Assembly (NCBI GenBank): GCA_051747385.1
Contig: JBNJGB010000026.1
Coordinates: 1-64,000 of the forward strand
Source of the DNA: JBNJGB01 sp051747385
GTDB lineage: Bacteria > Myxococcota_A > UBA9042 > PHBI01 > JACKFB01
Length of the DNA: 64,000 nt
Direction: 5' to 3'
Every line of letters starts with the position of its first letter. Within the stretch, counting starts at the first letter, position 1. Under the pieces are notes generated by a model. The model had not been told where the DNA came from and ran no database searches. It saw only the letters and a list, made by a program, of their open reading frames with translations. The position numbers and the translations under genes were made by a program. This document shows positions 36,409-48,456 of the stretch, in pieces.

Positions 36409-36855
36409 ATGACGGACCGTATCCACGTGGGGAGCGACCACGCCGCCATCGCCATGCGCCGGGCCATCGTGGCCCACCTGCGCGAGCGCGGCCTCGAGGT
36501 GGTCGAGATCGGCCCCGAGGACGGCGAGCGCGTCGACTACCCGGACCAGGCGGGCGAGGTCGCCCGCGCGGTCTCGAGCGGCGACGCGGATCGCGGGATC
36601 CTGGTCTGCGGCACGGGCATCGGCATGTCCATCGCGGCCAACAAGGTCCCCGGCGTGCGTGCGGCGCTGGTCCATGATCCCACCACGGCGCGCCTGGCCT
36701 CCCAGCACAACCGGGCCAACGTGCTCTGCATGGGCGGCCGGCTGCTCGCGGCCGAGTACGCGCTGGAGCTGGTGGACGCGTGGCTGGAGACCCCCTTCGA
36801 GGAGCGCCACCAGCACCGGCTCGACAAGATCGTCGGGCTCGAGCGCTCGGACTGA
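36409..36855 (+). CDS. rpiB: Ribose-5-phosphate isomerase B
   Basis: The 148-residue protein has the RpiB/LacAB fold signatures: VGSDHAAIAMR at the start with His11, the catalytic Cys67 in LVCGTGIGMSIAANK, and HNRANVLCMGGR. It interconverts ribose-5-phosphate and ribulose-5-phosphate, the latter a precursor of the riboflavin pathway encoded just downstream. It is 10 bp after rpmF and 1 bp before nrdR. Confidence 0.95.
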   Translation: MTDRIHVGSDHAAIAMRRAIVAHLRERGLEVVEIGPEDGERVDYPDQAGEVARAVSSGDADRGILVCGTGIGMSIAANKVPGVRAALVHDPTTARLASQHNRANVLCMGGRLLAAEYALELVDAWLETPFEERHQHRLDKIVGLERSD

Positions 36856-36856
36856 C

Positions 36857-37333
36857 ATGCGTTGCCCCTTCTGCGGCGCTTTCGACAACCGGGTCATCGA
36901 CTCGCGGATGGCCCGGGACGGCCGCGCCATCCGTCGGCGTCGCAAGTGCGCCGAGTGCGCCGAGCGCTTCACGACCTACGAGGAGATCGAGGAGACCCGC
37001 CCGGACGTCGTCAAGCGCGACGACCGGACCGAGCCCTTCAGCCGGGACAAGCTCCTGCAGAGCCTCCGGCTCGCATGCAAGAAGCGCCCGGTGGACCTCG
37101 AGACCCTGACCGCGTTCGTGGAGCACCTCGAGGCGAAGCTCGCGGTCTATCCGCGCAAGGCCATCACCAGCGAGGAGGTCGGCGACAAGGTCCTGGTCTT
37201 CCTCCGCGAGCAGGACCCGGTCGCGTACGTCCGCTACGCCTCCGTCTACCGCTCCTTCGCCAGCGTCGACGAGTTCATGGAGGAGCTTCGGAGCTTCCGG
37301 GACGAGCCTCCCGAGGAGCCGGACCTCCCGTGA
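36857..37333 (+). CDS. nrdR: Transcriptional repressor NrdR
   Basis: The 158-residue protein has the N-terminal zinc ribbon (Cys3, Cys6, Cys31, Cys34) followed by RRRRKCAECAERFTTYE and an ATP-cone domain (VVKRDDRTEPFSRDKLLQSL). It represses ribonucleotide reductase genes in response to dATP. It commonly precedes ribD in bacterial operons, as here. Its stop overlaps the ribD GTG by 4 bp. Confidence 0.97.
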   Translation: MRCPFCGAFDNRVIDSRMARDGRAIRRRRKCAECAERFTTYEEIEETRPDVVKRDDRTEPFSRDKLLQSLRLACKKRPVDLETLTAFVEHLEAKLAVYPRKAITSEEVGDKVLVFLREQDPVAYVRYASVYRSFASVDEFMEELRSFRDEPPEEPDLP

Positions 37334-38475
37334 GCGGGGCGCCCGCCGCCGCCGAGGACCGGGGCTGGATGGAGCGGGCCCTGGACCTGGCCCGGCGCGG
37401 TCGGGGCACGACCAGCCCCAACCCCATGGTCGGCGCGGTGGTGGTGCGCGACGGCGTCTGCGTCGGCGAGGGCTTCCACGTCCGGGCCGGCGGCCCCCAC
37501 GCGGAGGTCCACGCCCTCCGGGAGGCGGGCGCCGACGCCCGCGGCGCCGACATGTACGTGACCCTGGAGCCCTGCAACCACCGCGGGCGGACCGGGCCGT
37601 GCACGGAGGCGATCCTCCGGGCCGGCGTGGCGCGGGTGATCCTGGGCGCCGGGGATCCGAACCCGCAGGTGTGCGGGAGCGGCGTGGCGCGGCTGCGCGA
37701 GGGCGGCGTCGAGGTGATCACAGGGGTCCTCGCGGAGGAGTGTCACGCCCTCAACGAGATCTTCGAGCACTGGATCACCACGGGGCGACCGCTGGTGGTC
37801 CTCAAGCTCGCCGCGACCCTGGACGGCCGCATCGCGGCGCGCACCGGCGCCAGCAGGTGGATCACCGGACCCGAGGCCCGGCGCGAGGTGCACCGGATGC
37901 GCGCCCGCCTGGACGCGGTCATGGTGGGGAGCGGGACGGCCCTGGCGGACGACCCGAGGCTGACGGCCCGGGGCGTGGACGACGAAGCCGGCGGCGACCC
38001 GCTGCGAATCGTCGTGGACTCGGGGCTGGCGGTGCCCACGACGGCGCGGCTGTTCGAGGGCGCCGGCGCCCCCGGCGTCCTGGTGGCGACCGCCCGGCCC
38101 GACGACGACCCCGGCGCGGAGGTACGGCGGAGCCTCGGGGCCGAGGTCTGGAGCCTGCCCTCCCCGGACGGGCGGGTGGACGTGACCGCGCTGATCGATC
38201 GGCTCGGCGCGCGGATACCCCGGCCTGTGACCTCGGTGCTGGTCGAGGGTGGCAGCGGCCTCGCGACGGCGCTGCTCCGCGCCGGGCGCGTGGACCGCCT
38301 GATCACCTTCCTGGCGCCCCGGCTGATGGGGTCGGACGGCGTCCCGGCGGTGGGCTCCCTGGGCGTGGACACCCCCGACGAGGCCCCCGGATTCGTGGTG
38401 GATCGCGTGCGCCGGGTGGGCGCGGACGTGGAGATCGTGGCGCGCCCCGGGCAGGATGGATCTCCCCGAGGCTGA
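37330..38475 (+). CDS. ribD: Bifunctional riboflavin deaminase/reductase RibD
   Basis: The 381-residue protein has a cytidine-deaminase-like N-terminal domain with zinc ligands His57, Cys82 and Cys91 and general base Glu59 (GGPHAEVHA, EPCNHRGRTGPC). The reductase domain starts near residue 155 (PLVVLKLAATLDGRIAARTG). It performs the second and third steps of riboflavin synthesis. The GTG start overlaps the nrdR stop. The usual insertion-free length indicates both activities are intact. Confidence 0.96.
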   Translation: MSGAPAAAEDRGWMERALDLARRGRGTTSPNPMVGAVVVRDGVCVGEGFHVRAGGPHAEVHALREAGADARGADMYVTLEPCNHRGRTGPCTEAILRAGVARVILGAGDPNPQVCGSGVARLREGGVEVITGVLAEECHALNEIFEHWITTGRPLVVLKLAATLDGRIAARTGASRWITGPEARREVHRMRARLDAVMVGSGTALADDPRLTARGVDDEAGGDPLRIVVDSGLAVPTTARLFEGAGAPGVLVATARPDDDPGAEVRRSLGAEVWSLPSPDGRVDVTALIDRLGARIPRPVTSVLVEGGSGLATALLRAGRVDRLITFLAPRLMGSDGVPAVGSLGVDTPDEAPGFVVDRVRRVGADVEIVARPGQDGSPRG

Positions 38476-38487
38476 GGAGGTGGAGCG

Positions 38488-39138
38488 GTGTTCACCGGGC
38501 TGATCGAGGACGTGGGACGGCTGGATCGCCTGGAGCGACAGGGCCGCGAGGCCCGCCTGACCGTGGGGACCTCCATCGACATGGACGGGGTGGCCCTGGG
38601 CGACAGCATCGCCGTGAACGGAGCCTGCCTGACCGCCGTGGCCAAGGGCGACGGGTGGTTCCGCGCGGACGTGAGCGAGGAGACGCTCCGCCGCACGAAC
38701 CTGGGCGACCTGAAGCCCGGCGACCGCGTCAACCTGGAGCGCGCCCTGCGGGTGGGCGACCGGATGGGCGGCCACATGGTCCAGGGCCACGTGGACGGCG
38801 TCGGGCGCCTGGTGGAGCGCACGAAGGTGGGCGACGGCTGGGAGCTCACGTGGGAGATCCCGGAGGACCTCCTGGACACGGTCGTGGAGAAGGGCTCCAT
38901 CGCCCTGGACGGCGTCAGCCTGACGGTGGCCCACCTCGACGGCGCCCGGGTGACGGTCGCCGTGGTGCCCCACACGGGCGAGCACACGAACATGCTGGAT
39001 CGCCCGATCGGCGCGCCGACCAACGTGGAGACCGACCTCGTCGGCAAGTACGTTCGCCGCTCCCTGGAGCGCCTGGGAGGCGGCGGAGACGCCGGCGGGC
39101 TCAGCCTCGAAGCGCTCGTGAAGGCAGGGTTCGCATGA
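38488..39138 (+). CDS. ribE: Riboflavin synthase, alpha subunit
   Basis: The 216-residue protein consists of two tandem lumazine-binding domains (starting FTGLIEDVGR near residue 2 and GHMVQGHVDGVGR near residue 95). The motif NGACLTAV in the first has its counterpart DGVSLTVA in the second. It dismutates two 6,7-dimethyl-8-ribityllumazine molecules to riboflavin. The GTG start follows AGGAGG. The stop overlaps the start of the next lipoprotein gene. Confidence 0.95.
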   Translation: MFTGLIEDVGRLDRLERQGREARLTVGTSIDMDGVALGDSIAVNGACLTAVAKGDGWFRADVSEETLRRTNLGDLKPGDRVNLERALRVGDRMGGHMVQGHVDGVGRLVERTKVGDGWELTWEIPEDLLDTVVEKGSIALDGVSLTVAHLDGARVTVAVVPHTGEHTNMLDRPIGAPTNVETDLVGKYVRRSLERLGGGGDAGGLSLEALVKAGFA

Positions 39139-40802
39139 TGCGCGGGAGCAGGTGGCGGGGGCTGGCGCCCTTCGTCGCGGCGGCGGTGGCGTCCGCCTGC
39201 GGCGGCGGGGACGACTCGCCGGGCACCGACGGCGGGGACGACTCGCCGGGCACCGACGGCGGGGTCGACGTCCCCTCCAGCGAGCTCACCGTCCAGGAGC
39301 GGATGGATCCGGCCGACTTCGAGGCCCTTGCCGCCGACGACGCGGACCTGGCCGCGGTGTCGCAGGGCCTGGAGGTGCTCTCGGCCGGCGTCGTGGAGGA
39401 CAGCGCGGGGCGTCGCGTGGAGTGGGCCGAGGGCACCGACTCCCAGGGCGCGCTACGGACCGCCGTGCGTGCGTGCACGGACGACGGCTGCACCCATGCG
39501 CTGCAGACCCGCACCGACGACGGGCTGACGTGGCAGGGGGCCGACGGAGGTGCGCTGGAGCCCGTGTCCGTCGGCCGCCCCGTCCTCCTGAAGGACCTGT
39601 CCGGCCATGACCCGGACAACGACACGAGCCTCGCCGCGGGCGCCCTCACCCTGGAGCCCGACGCCGTCCCGGAGGTGGACTTCGGGACCCGCCGCTTCGT
39701 GGCGCTCAACACCTTCGGCGGGGCGTTCGGCACCCGCCTCACCGGCGCCCTGGACGCCGCGAAGAACCACGGGGGCTTCGACGAGGTCGTGGAGGTCCAG
39801 TACGCCCGGGAGGGCCACGTCGAGGACGCCCTCCGGAGCCTGGACGCCATGGACGCCGTCGTCTGGCTGACCCAGGGTGTGCGCGAGCAGGTGAAGGACG
39901 GCTGGCGCGAGGCCCGCACCGTGGGACTCACCGTCAACCGGGGGGTCTACGGCGAGGCGACGATGACGCGGGATCGGCTCGCGACCGTGGCGGACGTGAA
40001 CGTGGCCGGCGGGCCGGGCATCGTCTTCCTGGCCGGCGGGCAGACGCACTCCGACGGGACCGGGGGGCAGCCCGACGCGGGCAGCGTGTGGGGCAAGCTG
40101 GACGGCCCGGACCGGATCCTCGTGGGCGTGCGGGGTCACGCGGACGTCCAGCGGATCCTGGCAGCGGCGACGACGTTCTTCGACCTCTTCCTGTCCGGGG
40201 ACGTCTCGCTCGGCGACGCCCTGGACGGGGCCGAGGCCCACCTGGAGGGCACGGGGGCCACGCTCGCCACGAACCGCAGCGACCTGGAGCGCCGATGGCT
40301 CCGGCGATACGCCGACGTCTGGGACGAGGCGCCGCTGCCGGATCCGAGCGAAGCCCGCCTGATCACGCCGATCACGGCCACGGTCAAGTGCGAGCAGTCC
40401 GAAGGCGGCCCCAAGCGGTACGTCGACAACGTGCCGGACGCCTCGCCCTTCGCCGACGTGACCTTCGACGGGGGATATTTCGAGGGCCACCGCCGGGTGG
40501 AGCTGACCGGCGTCACCGCGGACGTGACCTATCGGGGCGTCCTGTCCGGCTTCGAGCCGGACGATCGGATCCTCCTGGAGGTCGTCGGCGACTTCAACGA
40601 CTTCTACCGGGACTCCCACGACTTCGGAGAGGGTACGATCCGGGAGGTGGCGACGGACGACGACGGCGTGCTCCACGTCCGGCTCGACGGGCCCGTGCAC
40701 GCCACGCCGTTCACCGACGGCGACGGCCTCGAGTGCGTGATGAACGCGCCCCAGCTCTCCACCAAGACGAGCGGCCTCGCAGAGCTTCGATTGACGCCGT
40801 AG
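39135..40802 (+). CDS. Lipoprotein of unknown function inside the riboflavin operon
   Basis: The 555-residue protein starts with ATGATG overlapping the ribE stop. It has a lipoprotein signal ending in VASAC (Cys22). Two exact 27-bp DNA repeats encode GDDSPGTDG twice just after the lipid anchor. The mature part has an alpha/beta domain at about residues 170-370 (FVALNTFGGAFG, VVWLTQGVREQV, GIVFLAGGQTHSDG), which could be a CHAT- or caspase-clan-like fold without a clear His-Cys pair. A C-terminal beta domain with two cysteines follows. No flavin role can be shown. The ribosome-coupled position suggests co-expression with riboflavin genes. Confidence 0.72.
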   Translation: MMRGSRWRGLAPFVAAAVASACGGGDDSPGTDGGDDSPGTDGGVDVPSSELTVQERMDPADFEALAADDADLAAVSQGLEVLSAGVVEDSAGRRVEWAEGTDSQGALRTAVRACTDDGCTHALQTRTDDGLTWQGADGGALEPVSVGRPVLLKDLSGHDPDNDTSLAAGALTLEPDAVPEVDFGTRRFVALNTFGGAFGTRLTGALDAAKNHGGFDEVVEVQYAREGHVEDALRSLDAMDAVVWLTQGVREQVKDGWREARTVGLTVNRGVYGEATMTRDRLATVADVNVAGGPGIVFLAGGQTHSDGTGGQPDAGSVWGKLDGPDRILVGVRGHADVQRILAAATTFFDLFLSGDVSLGDALDGAEAHLEGTGATLATNRSDLERRWLRRYADVWDEAPLPDPSEARLITPITATVKCEQSEGGPKRYVDNVPDASPFADVTFDGGYFEGHRRVELTGVTADVTYRGVLSGFEPDDRILLEVVGDFNDFYRDSHDFGEGTIREVATDDDGVLHVRLDGPVHATPFTDGDGLECVMNAPQLSTKTSGLAELRLTP

Positions 40803-40850
40803 GACGGGCCGCGCCATAACGACGGCGCGACGCTCCGACGGAGGGACGAC

Positions 40851-41318
40851 ATGAACACGCTCGATGGGAACCTCAACGCCGCCGGCGGACGCTGGGGCGT
40901 GGTGGTGAGCCGCTGGAACAGCTTCATCACCGAGCGCCTCCTCGAGGGCGCCGTGGACGCCGTGGTGCGGCACGGTGGCGACGCAGACGCCATCACCGTC
41001 GCCCGGGTGCCGGGCTCCTTCGAGCTGCCCCTGGCGGTCCAGCGCATGGCCCGGTCCGGCGAGTACGACGCGATCATCGCCCTGGGCTGCGTGATCCGCG
41101 GCGCCACGCCCCACTTCGACTACGTGGCGGCCGAGGTCTCCAAGGGCGTCGCCGCCGCCAGCATGGACACGGGCGTGCCCGTGGGCTTCGGAGTCCTGAC
41201 GACGGACACCATCGAGCAGGCCGTGGAGCGCGCCGGGACCAAGGCCGGCAACAAGGGCTGGGAGGCCGCGACCGCCGCCATGGAGATGGTCGACCTCTTC
41301 CGGTCCATGGGCGAGTGA
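40851..41318 (+). CDS. ribH: 6,7-dimethyl-8-ribityllumazine synthase
   Basis: The 155-residue protein has the lumazine-synthase pattern: VVSRWNSFITERLLEGA, VPGSFELPLAVQ, IALGCVIRGATPHFDYVAAE with catalytic His, and GFGVLTTDTIEQAVERAG. It condenses the RibB and RibD products to the lumazine used by RibE. ribBA is not in the window. It lies 48 bp after the lipoprotein and 10 bp before nusB. Confidence 0.96.
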   Translation: MNTLDGNLNAAGGRWGVVVSRWNSFITERLLEGAVDAVVRHGGDADAITVARVPGSFELPLAVQRMARSGEYDAIIALGCVIRGATPHFDYVAAEVSKGVAAASMDTGVPVGFGVLTTDTIEQAVERAGTKAGNKGWEAATAAMEMVDLFRSMGE

Positions 41319-41328
41319 GGCACGAGCC

Positions 41329-41787
41329 GTGGGTAGCCGCAGACGCGCCAGGGAGCTCGCGCTCCAGACGCTCTACTCCCTCGAGTTCGGGGAGCGCACC
41401 GTCGAGGAGGTCCTCGCGGACATGCGTGAGCGGGCCTCCGAGCCCCCACACCCGGAGGACGAGGACCTCGAGCAGCTCATCCGGGGCGACACGGAGGTCC
41501 AGGACTTCGCGGAGACCCTCGTCCGGGGCGTCGTCGCCCACCGGGACGGGATCGACACCCTGCTGGGCCGGTGCTCCACGAACTGGAAGGTGCCGCGCAT
41601 GGCCGTGGTGGACCGGAACATCCTCCGGATGGCCACCTACGAGCTCCGATGGATGCCGGACATTCCCCCGAAGGTGACGCTCAACGAGGCGGTCGAGATC
41701 GCCAAGCGCTACGGCTCCCAGGACTCGGGCGCCTTCATCAACGGGATCCTCGACCGCATCGCCTCGCTGCCGCGCGACGACGCGTGA
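41329..41787 (+). CDS. nusB: Transcription antitermination factor NusB
   Basis: The 152-residue protein has the NusB fold. It starts GSRRRARELALQTLYSLEF and carries AVVDRNILRMATYELRW, NEAVEIAKRYGSQDSGAFINGILD and a helical C-terminus. It binds boxA RNA with NusE to keep rRNA operon transcription processive. The ribH-nusB linkage is widely conserved. The GTG start is 10 bp downstream of ribH, and the stop overlaps the next GTG. Confidence 0.95.
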   Translation: MGSRRRARELALQTLYSLEFGERTVEEVLADMRERASEPPHPEDEDLEQLIRGDTEVQDFAETLVRGVVAHRDGIDTLLGRCSTNWKVPRMAVVDRNILRMATYELRWMPDIPPKVTLNEAVEIAKRYGSQDSGAFINGILDRIASLPRDDA

Positions 41788-42287
41788 GCGAGGGCCCGCC
41801 GGAGCTGCGCGCGGTCCCCGCCGCGCTCCGCGCCCTGGACGACCACCCGGGCGAGGTCCTCGTGCTCCCCGTCTTCGCGGACGAGCGCCCCCTGCCCGGG
41901 CTGGCCGGCCTGGTGGACTGGCGGATGTGCGGCGCCCTGAGCCAGTGGCTCATGGGCGGCTTCGCCACGGGCGCCGCCGGCGAGCAGGTCCTCTGCCCCA
42001 CCCGCGGGCGCCTGAGCCACCGCCTCATCCTGCTCCTCGGCCTGGGCGTCCGCTCCGAGCACCGCACCGACCGCGCCTGCGCCGCCGCGCGCCAGGCCGC
42101 AGACGCCGTGCAGGGCCTGGGCGCACGCCAGATGACCTGCGGCCTCTTCGGCCTGGAGCGCCTCCCCTCCCCCCTCGAGCGCAGCCTCCCCGAGCTTCTA
42201 GACGCCCTGCGCGACCAGGAAGCCCTCGACCGCGTGGACCTGGCCGTCGCCCCCGACGTCCGCGACGTCGTCGAACCCCTCCTGTAG
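41784..42287 (+). CDS. Peptidase M17 N-terminal-type domain protein, no catalytic domain
   Basis: The 167-residue protein resembles the N-terminal (macro-like) domain of leucyl aminopeptidases: VLVLPVFADERPLPGLAGLVDW, then LSQWLMGGFATGAAGEQVL and ILLLGLGVRSEH. The M17 catalytic domain with its metal ligands is absent. The next gene lies on the other strand, so this is a stand-alone domain rather than a frameshifted enzyme. It starts with GTG overlapping the nusB stop. The function is unknown, perhaps binding without hydrolysis. Confidence 0.7.
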   Translation: MSEGPPELRAVPAALRALDDHPGEVLVLPVFADERPLPGLAGLVDWRMCGALSQWLMGGFATGAAGEQVLCPTRGRLSHRLILLLGLGVRSEHRTDRACAAARQAADAVQGLGARQMTCGLFGLERLPSPLERSLPELLDALRDQEALDRVDLAVAPDVRDVVEPLL

Positions 42288-42345
42288 GGGTCAAGCCTAC
42301 TCACTTCTCATTTTTCAGAGGCCCCGCGACCGCCGGGGACGGCGG
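42287..42345 (-). repeat. Repeat R3 copy 3 (inverted)
   Basis: On the minus strand a hairpin with stem CCGCCG/CGGCGG and loop TCCC (42330-42345) is followed by the GAGTAGGCTTGACCCC motif (42287-42316). The motif abuts the stop of the M17-like gene. The hairpin ends 2 bases from the stop of the minus-strand MopE/Kelch gene, so it may serve as a shared 3' end for both. Confidence 0.65.
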
Positions 42346-42347
42346 CC

Positions 42348-46181
<3,834 letters not shown>

Positions 46182-46233
46182 GGACTCGCTCCTTCCGGCA
46201 CGTGGGCGTGCGGCGTTAGCGTGGCGACCGGAG

Positions 46234-46677
46234 ATGGCACGGTTCAACCCATCCATACCCACGACGTGGACCTCGAGACAATCGGTGATTGTCCGGGCCG
46301 CCGTGGTGGCGCTGCTCCTGGCCCCGTGCTGGACCAAGCCCCCGCGCGCCGCCGAGCCGCCGCCGGCGGAGCGCCCCTGCGAGCCCCTGGAGCCCGGGGA
46401 GACGACGCGCGTCGACCTCCGGGACGTCCCGCTCCGGAAGGTGGCCCGCCTCGTGAGCTGCGCCGCGTCCATGAACCTCCTCTTCCGCCCACCGGACCTC
46501 GGCGATCGCCGCGTGACGGTCGTGGCCCCGCGGCCCGTGGACGAGCCCACCCTGCGGGCCCTCTTCCGGGCGACCCTGTCGCAGGAGGGTCTCGTCCTGG
46601 AGCGCCGGGGCGGCTACCACGTGATCCGCCCCGAGGCGGGGGACGGTCAGAACAGGCGCTCCACGAACGGGCGATAG
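46234..46677 (+). CDS. Exported protein consisting of a secretin N0/STN-like domain only
   Basis: The 147-residue protein has a hydrophobic signal (VIVRAAVVALLLAP). A GTG at 46285, just before this signal, is an alternative start. Residues about 50-130 match the N0 domain of type II secretion or pilus secretins (TRVDLRDVPLRKVARLVSCA, VTVVAPRPVDEPTLRALFRA). No N1 or pore-forming secretin domain follows. It may bind another secretin or TonB-like partner. The 3' end overlaps the convergent aldehyde dehydrogenase gene by 31 bp. Confidence 0.65.
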   Translation: MARFNPSIPTTWTSRQSVIVRAAVVALLLAPCWTKPPRAAEPPPAERPCEPLEPGETTRVDLRDVPLRKVARLVSCAASMNLLFRPPDLGDRRVTVVAPRPVDEPTLRALFRATLSQEGLVLERRGGYHVIRPEAGDGQNRRSTNGR

Positions 46678-48206
46678 CCCTGGACCGCCACGCGCTGCAT
46701 GTACAGGCCCATGCCGCGCACGCCGCCGAGCTCCTCGCCGTTGCCGGCGCGGCCGGGGCCGCCGTGGATCAGCTCCGGCAGTACGGTCCCGGGCCCCGGG
46801 GAGGCCGCGGCGATCTTCCGGCTGCCGATGGTGACCCGCCCGCTCCAGGGCGCCAGCTCGAGGGCGGCCTCGCGGATCCAGTCCCGGTCCTCGCCGTAGA
46901 CGGAGGCCACCAGGCCCCCGCCGCCCAGACGCACGAGCGCCGCGGCCTGCTCCACCGTCCCGTCGTAGGGCAGCAGGGTGGCGGCGGGCCCGAAGACCTC
47001 CTGCCGGTGCACCGCCTCCGCCGCCAGCGAGGCGGCCGGGTCGGCGGCGCGGAACAGGTGCGCGTCCACGAAGTAGCCGCGATCGCCGTCCACGCCCACC
47101 ACCTCCTCGGGGCGCCCGGCGCCGCGGAGGGTCGTCAAGCCCTCGCGGAGGCGGTCCAGGCCCGCCAGGACGTCGTCCCGCTGGGCGGCGGAGACCACCG
47201 GGCCCATGCGGACGCCGTCGGCCCGCGGATCGCCGATCCGCAGGCGGCTCGCCTCGTCCAGCAGCGCCTCGGCCAGGTCGTCGGTCCGCTCGGTGGGGAC
47301 CAGGACCCGGCGGATGGCCGTGCACTTCTGGCCGGTCTTCTGTGTCACGTCGCGGAAGACGTCCCGCACCATCAGGTCCCAGGCCTCGTCGCCCGGCTCC
47401 ACGTCGGGCGAGAGCATCGCCACGTTCAGGCTGTCGGCCTCCACGTTCACCGGGATCCCCGCCTCCAGCACGTGCGGGAGGGAGCGCATGCGCGCCGCCG
47501 TGGCGCCCGAACCCGTGAAGGCGAGCACGTCCCCGGGCTCCAGGTGGTCCACCAGATCGCCCGCCGGGCCCGCCAGGAAACCGAAGGCGCCGTCGGGCAG
47601 CGCGCCCGCGCCTACCAGGGCCTTCGCGAGGGACCAGGCCACGAGGGCCGTGGGCGTGCCGGGCTTGGAGAAGACGGGCATCCCCGCCAGCCAGGCGGTC
47701 GCCGCCTTCTCCGCCAGGCCCCAGGCGGGGAAGTTGAAGGCGTTGACGTGCACGGCCACGCCCCGGCGCGGGACCATCAGGTGCCGGCCCGCCACGCGCT
47801 TCGAGCCCATCAGCTCCACGGCCTCGCCGTCCGTGAGATAGCGGCGATCGCCAAGCTCGCGGCCCAGCCGAGCGTAGGAGGCCAGGGTGAAGGAGGCGCC
47901 GTCCACGTCGAACTTGGCGTCCCCGCGGGTCGCGCCGTTGTTGATCATGGACAGCTCCAGGAGGGTCTCCCGCTGCTCCACGACGGCCCTCGAGAGGGCC
48001 TCGAGCATCTCGCCGCGCTCCGCGAAGGTCATGCTTCGCAGGGCCGCGCCGCCGACCTCCCGCGCCCGGGCCAGCGCCTCACGCACGTCGAGCCCCTGGG
48101 TGCTCGTCTTCGCCACGGGCTCCTCGGTCGCGGGGTTCACGAGCACCACGGGCTCCCCCGCGCCCGGCTGCCATCGACCGCCGACGTAGCTCTCCAGCGT
48201 CTCCAT
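46647..48206 (-). CDS. PaaZ/BoxD-type aldehyde dehydrogenase
   Basis: The 519-residue protein matches the aldehyde dehydrogenase part of PaaZ. Catalytic Glu256 (VNVEADSLN) and Cys295 (TGQKCTAIR) are at exactly the positions known for PaaZ, and the FNFPAWGLAEKAATAWLAGMP segment is present. The MaoC-like hydratase half of PaaZ is missing, as in BoxD (3,4-dehydroadipyl-CoA semialdehyde dehydrogenase). An acyl-CoA semialdehyde is therefore the likely substrate. No other ring-degradation gene is near. AGGAGGAAGG precedes the ATG, and a MITE copy begins 74 bp upstream of it. Confidence 0.87.
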   Translation of the reverse strand: METLESYVGGRWQPGAGEPVVLVNPATEEPVAKTSTQGLDVREALARAREVGGAALRSMTFAERGEMLEALSRAVVEQRETLLELSMINNGATRGDAKFDVDGASFTLASYARLGRELGDRRYLTDGEAVELMGSKRVAGRHLMVPRRGVAVHVNAFNFPAWGLAEKAATAWLAGMPVFSKPGTPTALVAWSLAKALVGAGALPDGAFGFLAGPAGDLVDHLEPGDVLAFTGSGATAARMRSLPHVLEAGIPVNVEADSLNVAMLSPDVEPGDEAWDLMVRDVFRDVTQKTGQKCTAIRRVLVPTERTDDLAEALLDEASRLRIGDPRADGVRMGPVVSAAQRDDVLAGLDRLREGLTTLRGAGRPEEVVGVDGDRGYFVDAHLFRAADPAASLAAEAVHRQEVFGPAATLLPYDGTVEQAAALVRLGGGGLVASVYGEDRDWIREAALELAPWSGRVTIGSRKIAAASPGPGTVLPELIHGGPGRAGNGEELGGVRGMGLYMQRVAVQGYRPFVERLF

Positions 48207-48280
48207 GCCTTCCTCCTGCTGCGAACGGGCCGGTTATAGGAGACGCACCGGCGCTCCACAAGGCGGGGCGATCACCCGGG

Positions 48281-48443
48281 CAGGGCGGTCGCAAAGTCGA
48301 CCGCCCTCCCTTGCCTTTGCCCTTGCCCGTGCCCTTGCCTGCTCTCAGACGCGCAGAACCCATCGTTTCCGAGCGGGTGCAATCCGGCGCCGGGCGCCGT
48401 ACCGCCGCACGGCCCTCACCTCTCCGACTTTGCGATTGCCCTG
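48281..48443 (-). mobile_element. 163-bp MITE-like element, copy B
   Basis: The ends are CAGGGCGGTCGCAAAGTCG and the inverted counterpart, and the flanks are a perfect 10-bp direct repeat ATCACCCGGG (48271-48280 and 48444-48453). It is on the opposite strand to copies A and C and about 97% identical to copy A. The hairpin end faces the aldehyde dehydrogenase start 74 bp away. It contains no gene. Confidence 0.92.
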
Positions 48444-48456
48444 ATCACCCGGGGCC

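Noticed and set aside
36127..37330. FMN riboswitch for the riboflavin genes
   Set aside because: No conserved RFN element is seen upstream of ribD or at the head of the operon; ribD is reached by overlap with nrdR.
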